Source of the DNA: Beijerinckiaceae bacterium
GTDB taxonomy: Bacteria; Pseudomonadota; Alphaproteobacteria; Rhizobiales; Beijerinckiaceae
Reading direction: 5' to 3'
Length of the DNA: 58,608 nt
NCBI GenBank assembly: GCA_947453205.1
Contig: CANGFT010000020.1
Location: forward strand, 1-58,608
Numbering within the stretch: the stretch's first letter is position 1; every line of letters begins with the position of its first letter. The notes under the pieces are model-generated. The model ran no database searches. It saw nothing but the letters and a program-made list of their open reading frames with translations, and had not been told where the DNA came from. Shown piece by piece: positions 43,570-51,862 of this stretch. A program made the position numbers and the translations under genes.

Positions 43570-44589
43570 ATGTTCGGCAAGATCGCCCTCACACTCGCCA
43601 TGGGCCTCGCGGCGACGACCGCCATGGCGCAGACCGGCGCGCCCTCGTGGGTCATGCCAGACCTGATGGCCCCCGCGAAGACCGAGGGCGCGCTCAACGT
43701 CTATTCCTCCGTCAACGAACAGGAAGGACTGCCCCTCTGGCAGGAGTTCGAGAAGGCGACGGGGGTGAAGGTCAACTACACCCGCGGCAATGACGCCGCC
43801 CTGACCTCCAAGATCCAGATCGAGGCGCGAAGCGGGCAGCAGAGCTGGGATGTGCTGGTGACGACCTCGGTCACGCGCCTGCCGCCAGCGCTGCGCGCGC
43901 AGCTCGATTTGCCCGAAGCCGCCGCCGTCCCCGCGCAAATGCGCGACCCCGACCGTCGCTGGTTCGGCGTCTACGCCAATTATAATACGCCCGCCTACAA
44001 CACCAATCTGGTGAAGCTCGAAAAGCCGCCCAGGGATTTCGAGGAGTTCCTCACCCACAAGGAATGGATAGGGAGGGTGGGCATCGACGCCCTCGAGTTT
44101 CCATGGACCAGATCCATCATCGACCATTACGGCGAGGAAAAGGGCGGCCGCCTGCTGAAGCAATTCTTCACCGAGTTCAAACCCACGCCCGTCGACGGCC
44201 ATCTGGCTCTCGCCCGCGCGGTGGCGGCGGGCGAATACGCCGTCACCATCAGCAACTACGTCAATCTGACCAACAATCTGAAAATGACCAACGCCCCGAC
44301 CGACTACTGGGGCCAGTCTCCCGTCGCCGTTCTCCTGGGTCAGGTGACAGCCAACCCCAAGGCGCCGCATCCCAATGCGGCGCGTCTGGCGGCGAACTTC
44401 CTGCTGAGCAAAGAAGGTCAGACCGCTGTCTCCAAATTCGGGCGCCTGCCCGTGCGTAGGGATGTGACGCCCACGCCCCCCGACGCCATCAGCAAGCTGG
44501 GGGATGTGCGGATCATGCCGCTCGATTTCTCGCCCGAGGAAGAAAAACTCTGGCAAAAACGCTATCAGGATTATCTGCGCGGACGCTGA
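43570..44589 (+). CDS. ABC transporter solute-binding protein, paralogue 3
   Basis: 339-residue periplasmic binding protein with signal peptide FGKIALTLAMGLAATTAMAQ. It shares LNVYSSVNEQEGLPLWQEFEKA, the QQSWDVLVTTSV segment and RWFGVYANYNTPAYNT with the other two. GGGGAGGA lies before the ATG. The C-terminus ends in LWQKRYQDYLRGR. It is followed 25 bases later by a second VOC gene, repeating the binding-protein/VOC pairing seen upstream. Confidence 0.9.
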   Translation: MFGKIALTLAMGLAATTAMAQTGAPSWVMPDLMAPAKTEGALNVYSSVNEQEGLPLWQEFEKATGVKVNYTRGNDAALTSKIQIEARSGQQSWDVLVTTSVTRLPPALRAQLDLPEAAAVPAQMRDPDRRWFGVYANYNTPAYNTNLVKLEKPPRDFEEFLTHKEWIGRVGIDALEFPWTRSIIDHYGEEKGGRLLKQFFTEFKPTPVDGHLALARAVAAGEYAVTISNYVNLTNNLKMTNAPTDYWGQSPVAVLLGQVTANPKAPHPNAARLAANFLLSKEGQTAVSKFGRLPVRRDVTPTPPDAISKLGDVRIMPLDFSPEEEKLWQKRYQDYLRGR

Positions 44590-44614
44590 GTCCCCATCAC
44601 CCCAAGGAGCACCC

Positions 44615-45511
44615 ATGATACAGGTTCGCCGCGTCGGCCATGCCACGCTGACCACCCCCAACCTTGACCGGGCCATCGAATATTATAACGAGGTCATCGG
44701 CCTCAATGTGGTCGCCCGCGACAAGAACAGCGCCGTGCTCGCCACCAAGGTCGGGCTGGAGGCGATCGCGCTGGTCAAGGGCGAGGAGGCCGGCCTTGCG
44801 CGCCTCGCCTTTCAGGTCGCCCCCGGAACGGACCTCAACGACTGCATCAAAGAGCTTTCCAAACATGGCGTGAGCGCCACAAGGCGCAGCGAAATCAGCC
44901 CCGGCGTGCGCGACTCCATCACCTTCAAGGACAACAAGGGGACGGACATCGACATCTACGCCGAATATGAATTCGCGCCCGACAACGGCAAGCCCTATGG
45001 CGTGATGCCCCTGAAGCTCGGCCATGTCGCCTATCGCTGCCTCGACATCCTGCCGGTCATGAAATTCTATCAGGAAGTGCTGGGCTTCCGCCTGTCGGAC
45101 ATCCGCGGCGATTTCTTCTGCTTCCTGCGCTGCAACTCGGATCACCACACGATCAACCTCGTGAACGATCCCAAGCCCCAGCTTCACCATATCGCCTTCG
45201 AGGTGAAGGACTGGCCGGAGATCCACCGCGCCTGCGACTATCTCGCCAAGAACAAGCTGCTGCTGGTCTGGGGGCCGGGCCGCCATATCATCGGCCACAA
45301 CATCGCCGCCTACCACCGCAACCATGATGGCGTGCGCGTGGAGCTCTACACCGAGATGGACCAGATGAAGGACGAGACGCTCGGCTATTTCGATCCCCGC
45401 CCCTGGCATCAGGAGCTGCCGCTGCGCCCCAAGCAGCATGGGCCCGAGACCCTGCGCAACTATTGGGGCTTCGGCTCCGGCCGCGACGGGACCATGCCCG
45501 GCTATCCCTGA
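44615..45511 (+). CDS. VOC-family extradiol-type dioxygenase 2
   Basis: 298-residue two-module VOC protein. Metal ligands of the C-terminal module are conserved: His in KLGHVAYRCLD, His in LHHIAFEVKDW and Glu in GVRVELYTEMD. The N-terminal module begins IQVRRVGHATLTTPNLDRAIEYYNEV and also carries a His at the ligand position. AAGGAG lies before the ATG. It resembles VOC protein 1 in layout but is clearly diverged, so it likely handles a different ring substrate. Confidence 0.82.
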   Translation: MIQVRRVGHATLTTPNLDRAIEYYNEVIGLNVVARDKNSAVLATKVGLEAIALVKGEEAGLARLAFQVAPGTDLNDCIKELSKHGVSATRRSEISPGVRDSITFKDNKGTDIDIYAEYEFAPDNGKPYGVMPLKLGHVAYRCLDILPVMKFYQEVLGFRLSDIRGDFFCFLRCNSDHHTINLVNDPKPQLHHIAFEVKDWPEIHRACDYLAKNKLLLVWGPGRHIIGHNIAAYHRNHDGVRVELYTEMDQMKDETLGYFDPRPWHQELPLRPKQHGPETLRNYWGFGSGRDGTMPGYP

Positions 45512-45520
45512 TCGCGCCAC

Positions 45521-45561
45521 GCCAAACGCCCGACGCCGCGCTCCCCAGCGCGGCGTTTGGC
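45521..45561 (+). terminator. Likely terminator after the second VOC gene
   Basis: GCCAAACGCC (45521-45530) pairs with GGCGTTTGGC at the right end (45552-45561), with an inner hairpin GCGCT-CCCC-AGCGC. The stem is long and perfect, but only a short TTA follows, so termination may be incomplete. It separates the catabolic module from the hopanoid genes. Confidence 0.6.
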
Positions 45562-45665
45562 TTATGGGCTGCGAAAAATCCCTCGGGTCGGGGCCGCCGA
45601 GGGAACCTGCGCAGCCATCTGGCGCTTGATGCTTCGGCTGCACGGGAGCAGCCGGAGCAGCGCCT

Positions 45666-46559
45666 ATGTCCCTCACCCAGTTCGGCTCAGCCTCTTCCTA
45701 TCAGAGCGGCAAGGGGCGCCATGACGAGAACTTCCCCGTCGCATCGCTTCTGCTGGCGCCGGGCCGACGCGGGCCCATCCTCGCCTTCTACCGCTTTGCG
45801 CGCATCGCCGATGATGTGGCGGACCATCCGACCCTCGCGCCCGAGGAAAAGCTGAGGCTGCTCGACCGGATGGAGGCGGCGCTCGACGGCGTCGAGGCGC
45901 GCGAGCCCGAAGCGGCGGCCCTTCAGGACATTCTCAGCGATCGCGGCTTGAGCGATGCCCACGCGCGGCTTCTGCTCAGCGCCTTTCGTCAGGACGCCAC
46001 CGTCAAACGCACCCATAGCTGGCTCGAACTGATGGATTATTGCGCCCATTCGGCCATGCCTGTGGGGCGTTTCGTGCTTGATGTGCATGGCGAGCCGCGC
46101 GTGACCCACGCGGCCTCCGACGCCATCTGCGCGGCTTTGCAGATCATCAACCACCTGCAGGATTGCGGCAGGGATTATCGCGAGCTCGACCGCGTCTATA
46201 TCCCCCTCGACATGCTCGCGCACAACGGCGCCTGCGTGGAGGATCTCGCAAGGGACAAGGCGAGTCCCGCGCTTCGCAAGACCATCGCCGACCTCGCCCT
46301 GCGGGCTGACGAATTGCTGGATGCCGGCGAGGCGCTGGCGCCGCTCCTCAGTGATCGTCATCTGGCGCGCGAGGTCGAGGTGATCGTGGCGCTGGCCCGC
46401 GCCAATGTGGCGCGGCTGCGTGCGGAAGACCCTTTGCAAGGCGGCGGGCGCACGAGCAAGCCGCGCGCGATCTTCATCGGGCTCGCGACCCTCCTTCGCT
46501 CCCTGGCGCGCCCTTGCCCCTCCCTGCAAAGAGGAGCCGCCCATGACGCTGGCGCATGA
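45666..46559 (+). CDS. hpnC: Hydroxysqualene synthase HpnC
   Basis: 297-residue squalene/phytoene-synthase-family enzyme that hydrolyses presqualene diphosphate to hydroxysqualene. The N-terminus SSYQSGKGRHDENFPVAS is characteristic of HpnC. The aspartate-rich motifs are IADDVADHP (first) and LQDCGRDYRELDRVYIP (second). It is first of the hpnCDE-shc run and its end overlaps the start of hpnD by 17 bases. Confidence 0.92.
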   Translation: MSLTQFGSASSYQSGKGRHDENFPVASLLLAPGRRGPILAFYRFARIADDVADHPTLAPEEKLRLLDRMEAALDGVEAREPEAAALQDILSDRGLSDAHARLLLSAFRQDATVKRTHSWLELMDYCAHSAMPVGRFVLDVHGEPRVTHAASDAICAALQIINHLQDCGRDYRELDRVYIPLDMLAHNGACVEDLARDKASPALRKTIADLALRADELLDAGEALAPLLSDRHLAREVEVIVALARANVARLRAEDPLQGGGRTSKPRAIFIGLATLLRSLARPCPSLQRGAAHDAGA

Positions 46560-47376
46560 GGCGGCGGCGCCGAAGGTCGCGACGGGCAGCTCCTTCTATA
46601 CGGCGATGCGCATATTGCCCCAGCCCCGTCGCGATGCGGTGATGGCGGTCTACGCCTTTTGCCGCGCAGTCGACGATATTGCCGATGACTGGCGCGCGCC
46701 CTGCGCCCCGCGCCTCGCCGCGCTGGAGGACTGGCGCGGGCGCATCGACGGAATCTATGGCAATGGCGACGACCGCAGCCTTGCATGGCTCGCCGAGCCC
46801 ATCCGCCGCTTCAAGCTGGAGCGCAGCGACTTCCATGATGTGATCGACGGCATGGTCATGGATACGGCGAAGGACATGCGCGCGCCCACCATGAAGACGC
46901 TCGATCTTTATTGCGACCGGGTCGCCAGCGCCGTCGGGCGGCTCGCGTCCCCCATCTTCGGCCTGCCGCGACAGGCCGGCCTCGACCTGGCGCATCATCT
47001 GGGGCGCGCGCTGCAGCTCACGAACATCCTGCGCGACATTGATGAAGACGCAAGCATGGGTCGCATTTATCTGCCCCGCGAGATGCTCGCGGAGGCCAGC
47101 CTTTACGGCGAACCCGACCCGACAAAAATAGCGCGCAGCGACCTCACGCTCGCTTGCGAGCCCCTGGTGCAGCTGGCGCGGCGTCATTTCATGGCGGCGC
47201 GCCTCATCATGCAGCAAAGGCCGCGCGCCGAGACGCGGGCGCCCCGCCTGATGGCGAGGGTCTACGAGCAGAAGCTCGAACATATGATGGACCGCGGCTT
47301 CGCCCCGCCGCGCCTGCCTGTCAAAAGCAGCAAGATCCAGACCTTGCTTGCCCTGCTCGGGAGCCGTCTGGGTTGA
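46543..47376 (+). CDS. hpnD: Presqualene diphosphate synthase HpnD
   Basis: 277-residue head-to-head prenyl synthase that joins two farnesyl diphosphates. It carries the first Asp-rich motif VDDIADDW and the second DIDEDASMGRIYLP, with the FYTAMRILPQPRRDA N-terminus typical of HpnD. AAAGAGGAG lies upstream of the ATG at 46543, inside the end of hpnC; the frame is open further back but that part overlaps hpnC only. Confidence 0.93.
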   Translation: MTLAHEAAAPKVATGSSFYTAMRILPQPRRDAVMAVYAFCRAVDDIADDWRAPCAPRLAALEDWRGRIDGIYGNGDDRSLAWLAEPIRRFKLERSDFHDVIDGMVMDTAKDMRAPTMKTLDLYCDRVASAVGRLASPIFGLPRQAGLDLAHHLGRALQLTNILRDIDEDASMGRIYLPREMLAEASLYGEPDPTKIARSDLTLACEPLVQLARRHFMAARLIMQQRPRAETRAPRLMARVYEQKLEHMMDRGFAPPRLPVKSSKIQTLLALLGSRLG

Positions 47377-48683
47377 GCCGCCCGAGGGTGCACATCATCG
47401 GCGCCGGCCTTGCGGGCCTTGCAGCCGCCGTAGACCTCGCGCCAACCGGCGCGCATATCATCCTGCACGAAGCGGCGAAGGCGGCGGGCGGACGATGCCG
47501 CTCTTATTTCGACCCGCGCCTTTTCATGGAGATCGACAACGGCAATCATCTCATGCTCGCATGCAATGCGAAGGCCCTTGCATATGCGGATATGATCGGC
47601 GCACGAGACCGCCTGACCATTCTCTCCGACGCGCGCTTCGATTTCATCGACCTTGCAAGCGGCAAGCGGTCCACCTTGTCGCCCTGGGCGCCGCCCCTGC
47701 CCCTGTGGCGCTTGTCGCGGGAAGATGGCGCGGGGCTTTCGACATTCGGCGACTATGCCAACCTGATGAAACTCGCGCTCTCGCAAGAAGACAGGCCCCT
47801 GCGCGACATCATGCGCTGCGACGGCGCGCTCTATGACGGCCTGCTGCGCCCCCTGCTTCTCGCCGCGCTCAACACAGATCCGGCGCAGGCCTCGAGCGCG
47901 CTCGCGCGCGGCTTGCTGCGCGAAACCATTCTGAAGGGTGCGAAAGCCTGCCGGCCGGTCATGGTGCGCGGCGGCCTTTCAGGCGCGCTGATCGACCCGG
48001 CGCTGCGCCTGCTTGAGACGCAGAATGTCGACATTCTCATGGCGCATCGCCTGCAAGCCCTGCATCTGACGGACAGGCGCGTGGGCGCGCTGCAATTTGA
48101 CGGCGAAGTGATTTCGCTTCGCCCGGACGATCTCGTCATCCTCGCGACGCCCGCCTCGATCGCCGCCGCGCTGGCGCCCTGGATTGAGACGCCCACGCAA
48201 TTCAACGCCATCCTCAACGCACATTTCGCAGCGGCGGCGCCTGACGGACTGGCCCCGATCACCGCCGTCACAAACGCCACGACCGAATGGCTCTTCGCCT
48301 ATCCGGGCCGCCTGTCCGTCACCATCAGCGCAGCCAACCATCTGTCGGCGCATGACCCGGAGGATCTCGTCCAGCGGATCTGGCGCGAGGTCTCGCGCAT
48401 CACGGGGTCGCGCGCCGAGCTTCCTCCATGGCGCATCCTGCGTGAAAAGCGCGCGACCTTCGCCGCGACGCCAGAGCAAAACAAACGGCGCCCTTCAACC
48501 TGCGCCGCGCTTGAAAACCTCTTCCTCGCGGGCGACTGGACCGCGACCGGCCTGCCCGCAACCATTGAAGGCGCGCTCACCTCAGGCTTCGCCGCTGCGC
48601 GCGAAGCGCGGCTTTTTCTAAAGCGCCAGAGCCCCACTCCATCAACCCTCAGAAAGACCTTCGCCCATGCGGATCATGGATGA
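47373..48683 (+). CDS. hpnE: Squalene-forming FAD-dependent amine-oxidase-like HpnE
   Basis: 436-residue flavoprotein that reduces hydroxysqualene to squalene. The N-terminus has the dinucleotide-binding motif VHIIGAGLAGLAAAVDL and the HEAAKAAGGRCRS motif that follows in this family; LENLFLAGDWTATGLPATIEGA closes the FAD site. There is no ATG before residue 50, so translation must begin at the TTG overlapping the hpnD stop (TTGA) or the GTG five codons on. CGGGAG about 10 bases upstream suits the TTG. It overlaps shc by 17 bases. Confidence 0.9.
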   Translation: MSRPRVHIIGAGLAGLAAAVDLAPTGAHIILHEAAKAAGGRCRSYFDPRLFMEIDNGNHLMLACNAKALAYADMIGARDRLTILSDARFDFIDLASGKRSTLSPWAPPLPLWRLSREDGAGLSTFGDYANLMKLALSQEDRPLRDIMRCDGALYDGLLRPLLLAALNTDPAQASSALARGLLRETILKGAKACRPVMVRGGLSGALIDPALRLLETQNVDILMAHRLQALHLTDRRVGALQFDGEVISLRPDDLVILATPASIAAALAPWIETPTQFNAILNAHFAAAAPDGLAPITAVTNATTEWLFAYPGRLSVTISAANHLSAHDPEDLVQRIWREVSRITGSRAELPPWRILREKRATFAATPEQNKRRPSTCAALENLFLAGDWTATGLPATIEGALTSGFAAAREARLFLKRQSPTPSTLRKTFAHADHG

Positions 48684-50619
48684 CGAAAAACAAACACGAG
48701 ACCCCGTCCCGCTGGAGGAAGTCATCGCCCGAGCGCGCGATGCGCTGCTGCGGGAACAAAAGCCGGACGGCCATTTCATCTTCGAACTGGAGGCCGACGC
48801 CACAATCCCCGCTGAATATATATTGATGACGCATTATCTGGGGGAAGCGCCGAACCTCGCACTTGAGCGAAAGATCGCCCTTTATCTGCGGCGCATCCAG
48901 GGCGTTCACGGCGGCTGGCCTTTATACCATCAAGGCGCCTTCGACATGAGCGCAAGCGTCAAGGCCTATTTCGCCCTGAAGATGGCGGGCGATCCCATCA
49001 ACGCCTCGCATATGCGCAGAGCCCGCGAGGCGATCATCGGGAATGGCGGCGCCGCGCGCAGCAATGTCTTTACGCGCATCCTTCTGGCCCTTTATGGCGA
49101 ACTGCCCTGGCGGGCGACGCCGACCATGCCTGTCGAGATCATGCTGGCCCCGAGGTGGTGTCCCTTCCGCCTCGACATGATCTCCTATTGGGCGAGGACC
49201 GTGCTCGTTCCCCTGCTCGTCATCTGTGATCTCAAGCCGCGCGCGAAAAATCTGCGGGACATTCATGTGGCCGAACTCTTCACAACACCGCCGGACCGTG
49301 TGAAGAAATGGCCACGCGGCGCGCATCAAAAGCCCCTGCTGGCGAGCGCCTTTGAAACCCTCGACCATATCCTGCGCAAGGCGGCGCCTCTGTTTCCTGC
49401 CGCCGCGCACAAGCGCGCCACCGACGCAGCCGTGGCCTTCGTTGAGGAGCGGCTCAATGGAGAAGATGGCCTTGGCGCGATCTTCCCCGCCATGGTGAAC
49501 AGCGTGCTCATGTATGACGCGCTTGGCGTTCCCCCGAGCGATCCGCGACGCTTGACCGCGCGGCGCTCCATTGATCGGCTGCTCGTCGAGCGCGAAGATG
49601 AGGCCTATTGCCAGCCTTGCGTGTCGCCGGTCTGGGACACGGCGCTTGCCAGCCACGCCCTGCTTGAGGTCGGAGACGAACAATCGCGGGGCGCTGCGAA
49701 CAAAGCGCTCGCATGGCTTCAGCCGCGCCAGATCCTCGATGTCAGGGGGGACTGGGCCTGGACACGCCCAGAGGCGAAACCCGGCGGCTGGGCCTTTCAA
49801 TACGCGAATGCTCATTATCCCGATATTGACGACACCGCCGCAATCGCCATGGCCATGAACCGCGCCGCCCCTCTTCATTACAGTCACCCCGTGGAGCGCG
49901 CCGTAGACTGGATCAGCGGTCTGCAAAGCGACAATGGAGGATGGGCCGCCTTCGACGTCAACAACGATAAGGATTATCTTAACCATATTCCCTTCGCAGA
50001 CCATGGCGCCCTTCTGGACCCGCCAACGGCCGACCTCACAGCCCGCTGCGTCAGCATGTTGGGACAAATGGGGCAAAGACCGCAAACGCAGCCCATGCTG
50101 CAAAAAGCGGTCAGCCATCTTCTCGCAGAGCAACGGCCGGATGGAAGCTGGTTTGGGCGATGGGGCATGAATTACATCTATGGGACATGGTCGGCGCTTT
50201 GCGCGCTCAACGCGATTGGCTTCGACGGCAGCCACATAGCCATCCGCCGCGCCGCCGCATGGCTGAAGGAGATTCAAAACAAGGATGGCGGCTGGGGCGA
50301 GTCTGGCGAGAGCTATCAACTCGACCACACCAGCCACATCCCTGCCCTCAGCACCCCTACCCAGACCGCATGGGCTCTGCTTGGGCTGATGGCGGCGGGC
50401 GAGGGCGCCACATCAGAGTTGGAGAGGGGCGTGAACTACCTATTGGCGACCATCGACTCCAGAGGATGCTGGGCGGAGGAGCGGTTCAACGCGACGGGAT
50501 TCCCGCGCGTCTTCTACCTGCGCTACCACGGCTATCCCCGCTATTTCCCTCTATGGGCTTTGGCCCGCCACCGCAATCTGCGTGAGGCGCAGGAGGAGCG
50601 CCCGCTCTGGGGAATGTGA
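48667..50619 (+). CDS. shc: Squalene-hopene cyclase
   Basis: 650-residue membrane-associated terpene cyclase (HpnF) that converts squalene to hopene and diplopterol. The catalytic acid motif is DIDD at residues 386-389, corresponding to D374-D377 of the Alicyclobacillus enzyme. QW repeats are visible, such as QSDNGGWAAFD, RPDGSWFGRWG and KDGGWGESGE. An ATG three codons later is an alternative start. The gene ends the hpnCDE-shc operon; the convergent hpnH stop is 3 bases away. Confidence 0.95.
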   Translation: MRIMDDEKQTRDPVPLEEVIARARDALLREQKPDGHFIFELEADATIPAEYILMTHYLGEAPNLALERKIALYLRRIQGVHGGWPLYHQGAFDMSASVKAYFALKMAGDPINASHMRRAREAIIGNGGAARSNVFTRILLALYGELPWRATPTMPVEIMLAPRWCPFRLDMISYWARTVLVPLLVICDLKPRAKNLRDIHVAELFTTPPDRVKKWPRGAHQKPLLASAFETLDHILRKAAPLFPAAAHKRATDAAVAFVEERLNGEDGLGAIFPAMVNSVLMYDALGVPPSDPRRLTARRSIDRLLVEREDEAYCQPCVSPVWDTALASHALLEVGDEQSRGAANKALAWLQPRQILDVRGDWAWTRPEAKPGGWAFQYANAHYPDIDDTAAIAMAMNRAAPLHYSHPVERAVDWISGLQSDNGGWAAFDVNNDKDYLNHIPFADHGALLDPPTADLTARCVSMLGQMGQRPQTQPMLQKAVSHLLAEQRPDGSWFGRWGMNYIYGTWSALCALNAIGFDGSHIAIRRAAAWLKEIQNKDGGWGESGESYQLDHTSHIPALSTPTQTAWALLGLMAAGEGATSELERGVNYLLATIDSRGCWAEERFNATGFPRVFYLRYHGYPRYFPLWALARHRNLREAQEERPLWGM

Positions 50620-50622
50620 GGC

Positions 50623-51753
50623 TCACTCAGCCTGCGGCGGCGCGGTGGCGATCTCCTGCAGCTTGCGGTCAACCTGAGCCTTGAAGACAAATTGCGCCGG
50701 ACGCTCGGCGGCCCGCGACAAATCGGGCGCCATGGGCCCCTCGGTCCTGACGCCTCGCAGCGCGACTTTCATCGCCTTGAGGGGATGGCGCACAGCGTCT
50801 TGCACCGCCGTCGCCTCAAAGCCCGAATGGACCATGCAGTCCGCACATTTCTCATAATTGCCGACGCCATAGGACTCCCAGTCGGTCGTCTCCATGAGCT
50901 CTTTAAAGGTCTTCGCATAGCCCTCGCCCAGGAGATAGCAAGGCCGCTGCCAGCCAAGAAGCGTGCGCGTGGGATTGCCCCAGGGCGTGCAGGCGTAGGT
51001 TTGATTGCCCGCGAGGAAATCAAGGAACAGCGATGATTGGAAGAGCGGCCAATCGCGCCCTCCCCTGCCCCTGCGCAATATGTCCCGGAAGAGGGTCTTC
51101 GTGCGCAGACGGTTCAGGAAATGCGTCTGGTCAGGCGCCCGCTCATAGGCATAGCCCGGAGACACCGTGACGCCATCGACACCCAGGTCTTTCGCCGCGT
51201 CAAAGAAGCGTGCGACGCGCTCGGGGTCGGCGTCGTTGAACAGCGTGCAATTCAACGTCACGCGAAAGCCGCGCGCCTTGGCCGTCTTGATGGCGGCGAC
51301 GGCGCGGTCATAAACGCCGCTTTGACAGACCGAGCGATCATGCATCTCCTTGTCGCCATCAAGATGCACCGAGAAATTGAAGGCGGGCGAGGGTCGGAAA
51401 AACGACAGTTTCTTCTCCAGCAATAAGGCGTTCGTGCAGACGGTGACAAACTTGCCCCGCGCCAGGGCGCCTTCAACGATGGCGCCGATCTCCTTGTGGA
51501 GCAGCGGCTCACCCCCCGCGATCACCACCACAGGCGCGCCGCATTCGTCGATGGCGCCAAGACAATCAGCGAGCGGCAGGCGCTGGTTGAGGATCTCGTC
51601 GGGATAATCGATCTTCCCGCAGCCGGCGCAGGCGAGATTGCAGCGAAACAAGGGTTCGAGCATCAGCACAAGCGGATAGCGTTTGCGCCCCCTCAGCGTC
51701 TGCATCGCCACATAGGCGCCGATCTTGACCATTTGCAGGAGCGGAACGCCCAT
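50623..51753 (-). CDS. hpnH: Adenosyl-hopene synthase HpnH (radical SAM)
   Basis: 376-residue radical-SAM enzyme that adds adenosine to hopene, the first step to C35 hopanoids. The CxxxCxxC motif is C38, C42 and C45 (CNLACAGC), followed by GKIDYPDEILNQRLP and IAGGEPLLHKEI, which match HpnH. Downstream C35 genes hpnG, hpnO and others are not in the window. AAAGGAATC precedes the ATG. It is divergent from hpnN, sharing a 109-base gap. Confidence 0.94.
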   Translation of the reverse strand: MGVPLLQMVKIGAYVAMQTLRGRKRYPLVLMLEPLFRCNLACAGCGKIDYPDEILNQRLPLADCLGAIDECGAPVVVIAGGEPLLHKEIGAIVEGALARGKFVTVCTNALLLEKKLSFFRPSPAFNFSVHLDGDKEMHDRSVCQSGVYDRAVAAIKTAKARGFRVTLNCTLFNDADPERVARFFDAAKDLGVDGVTVSPGYAYERAPDQTHFLNRLRTKTLFRDILRRGRGGRDWPLFQSSLFLDFLAGNQTYACTPWGNPTRTLLGWQRPCYLLGEGYAKTFKELMETTDWESYGVGNYEKCADCMVHSGFEATAVQDAVRHPLKAMKVALRGVRTEGPMAPDLSRAAERPAQFVFKAQVDRKLQEIATAPPQAE

Positions 51754-51862
51754 GAAGATTCCTTTCGCGCTTCGCCGTCGAAAGCGCCGAGCGGCGTCCT
51801 AGATAAGTCTGCGACCAAGGTGGGGTTCCGCAACGCGCGGCGCGTATTGGAAGGCACGGCAT

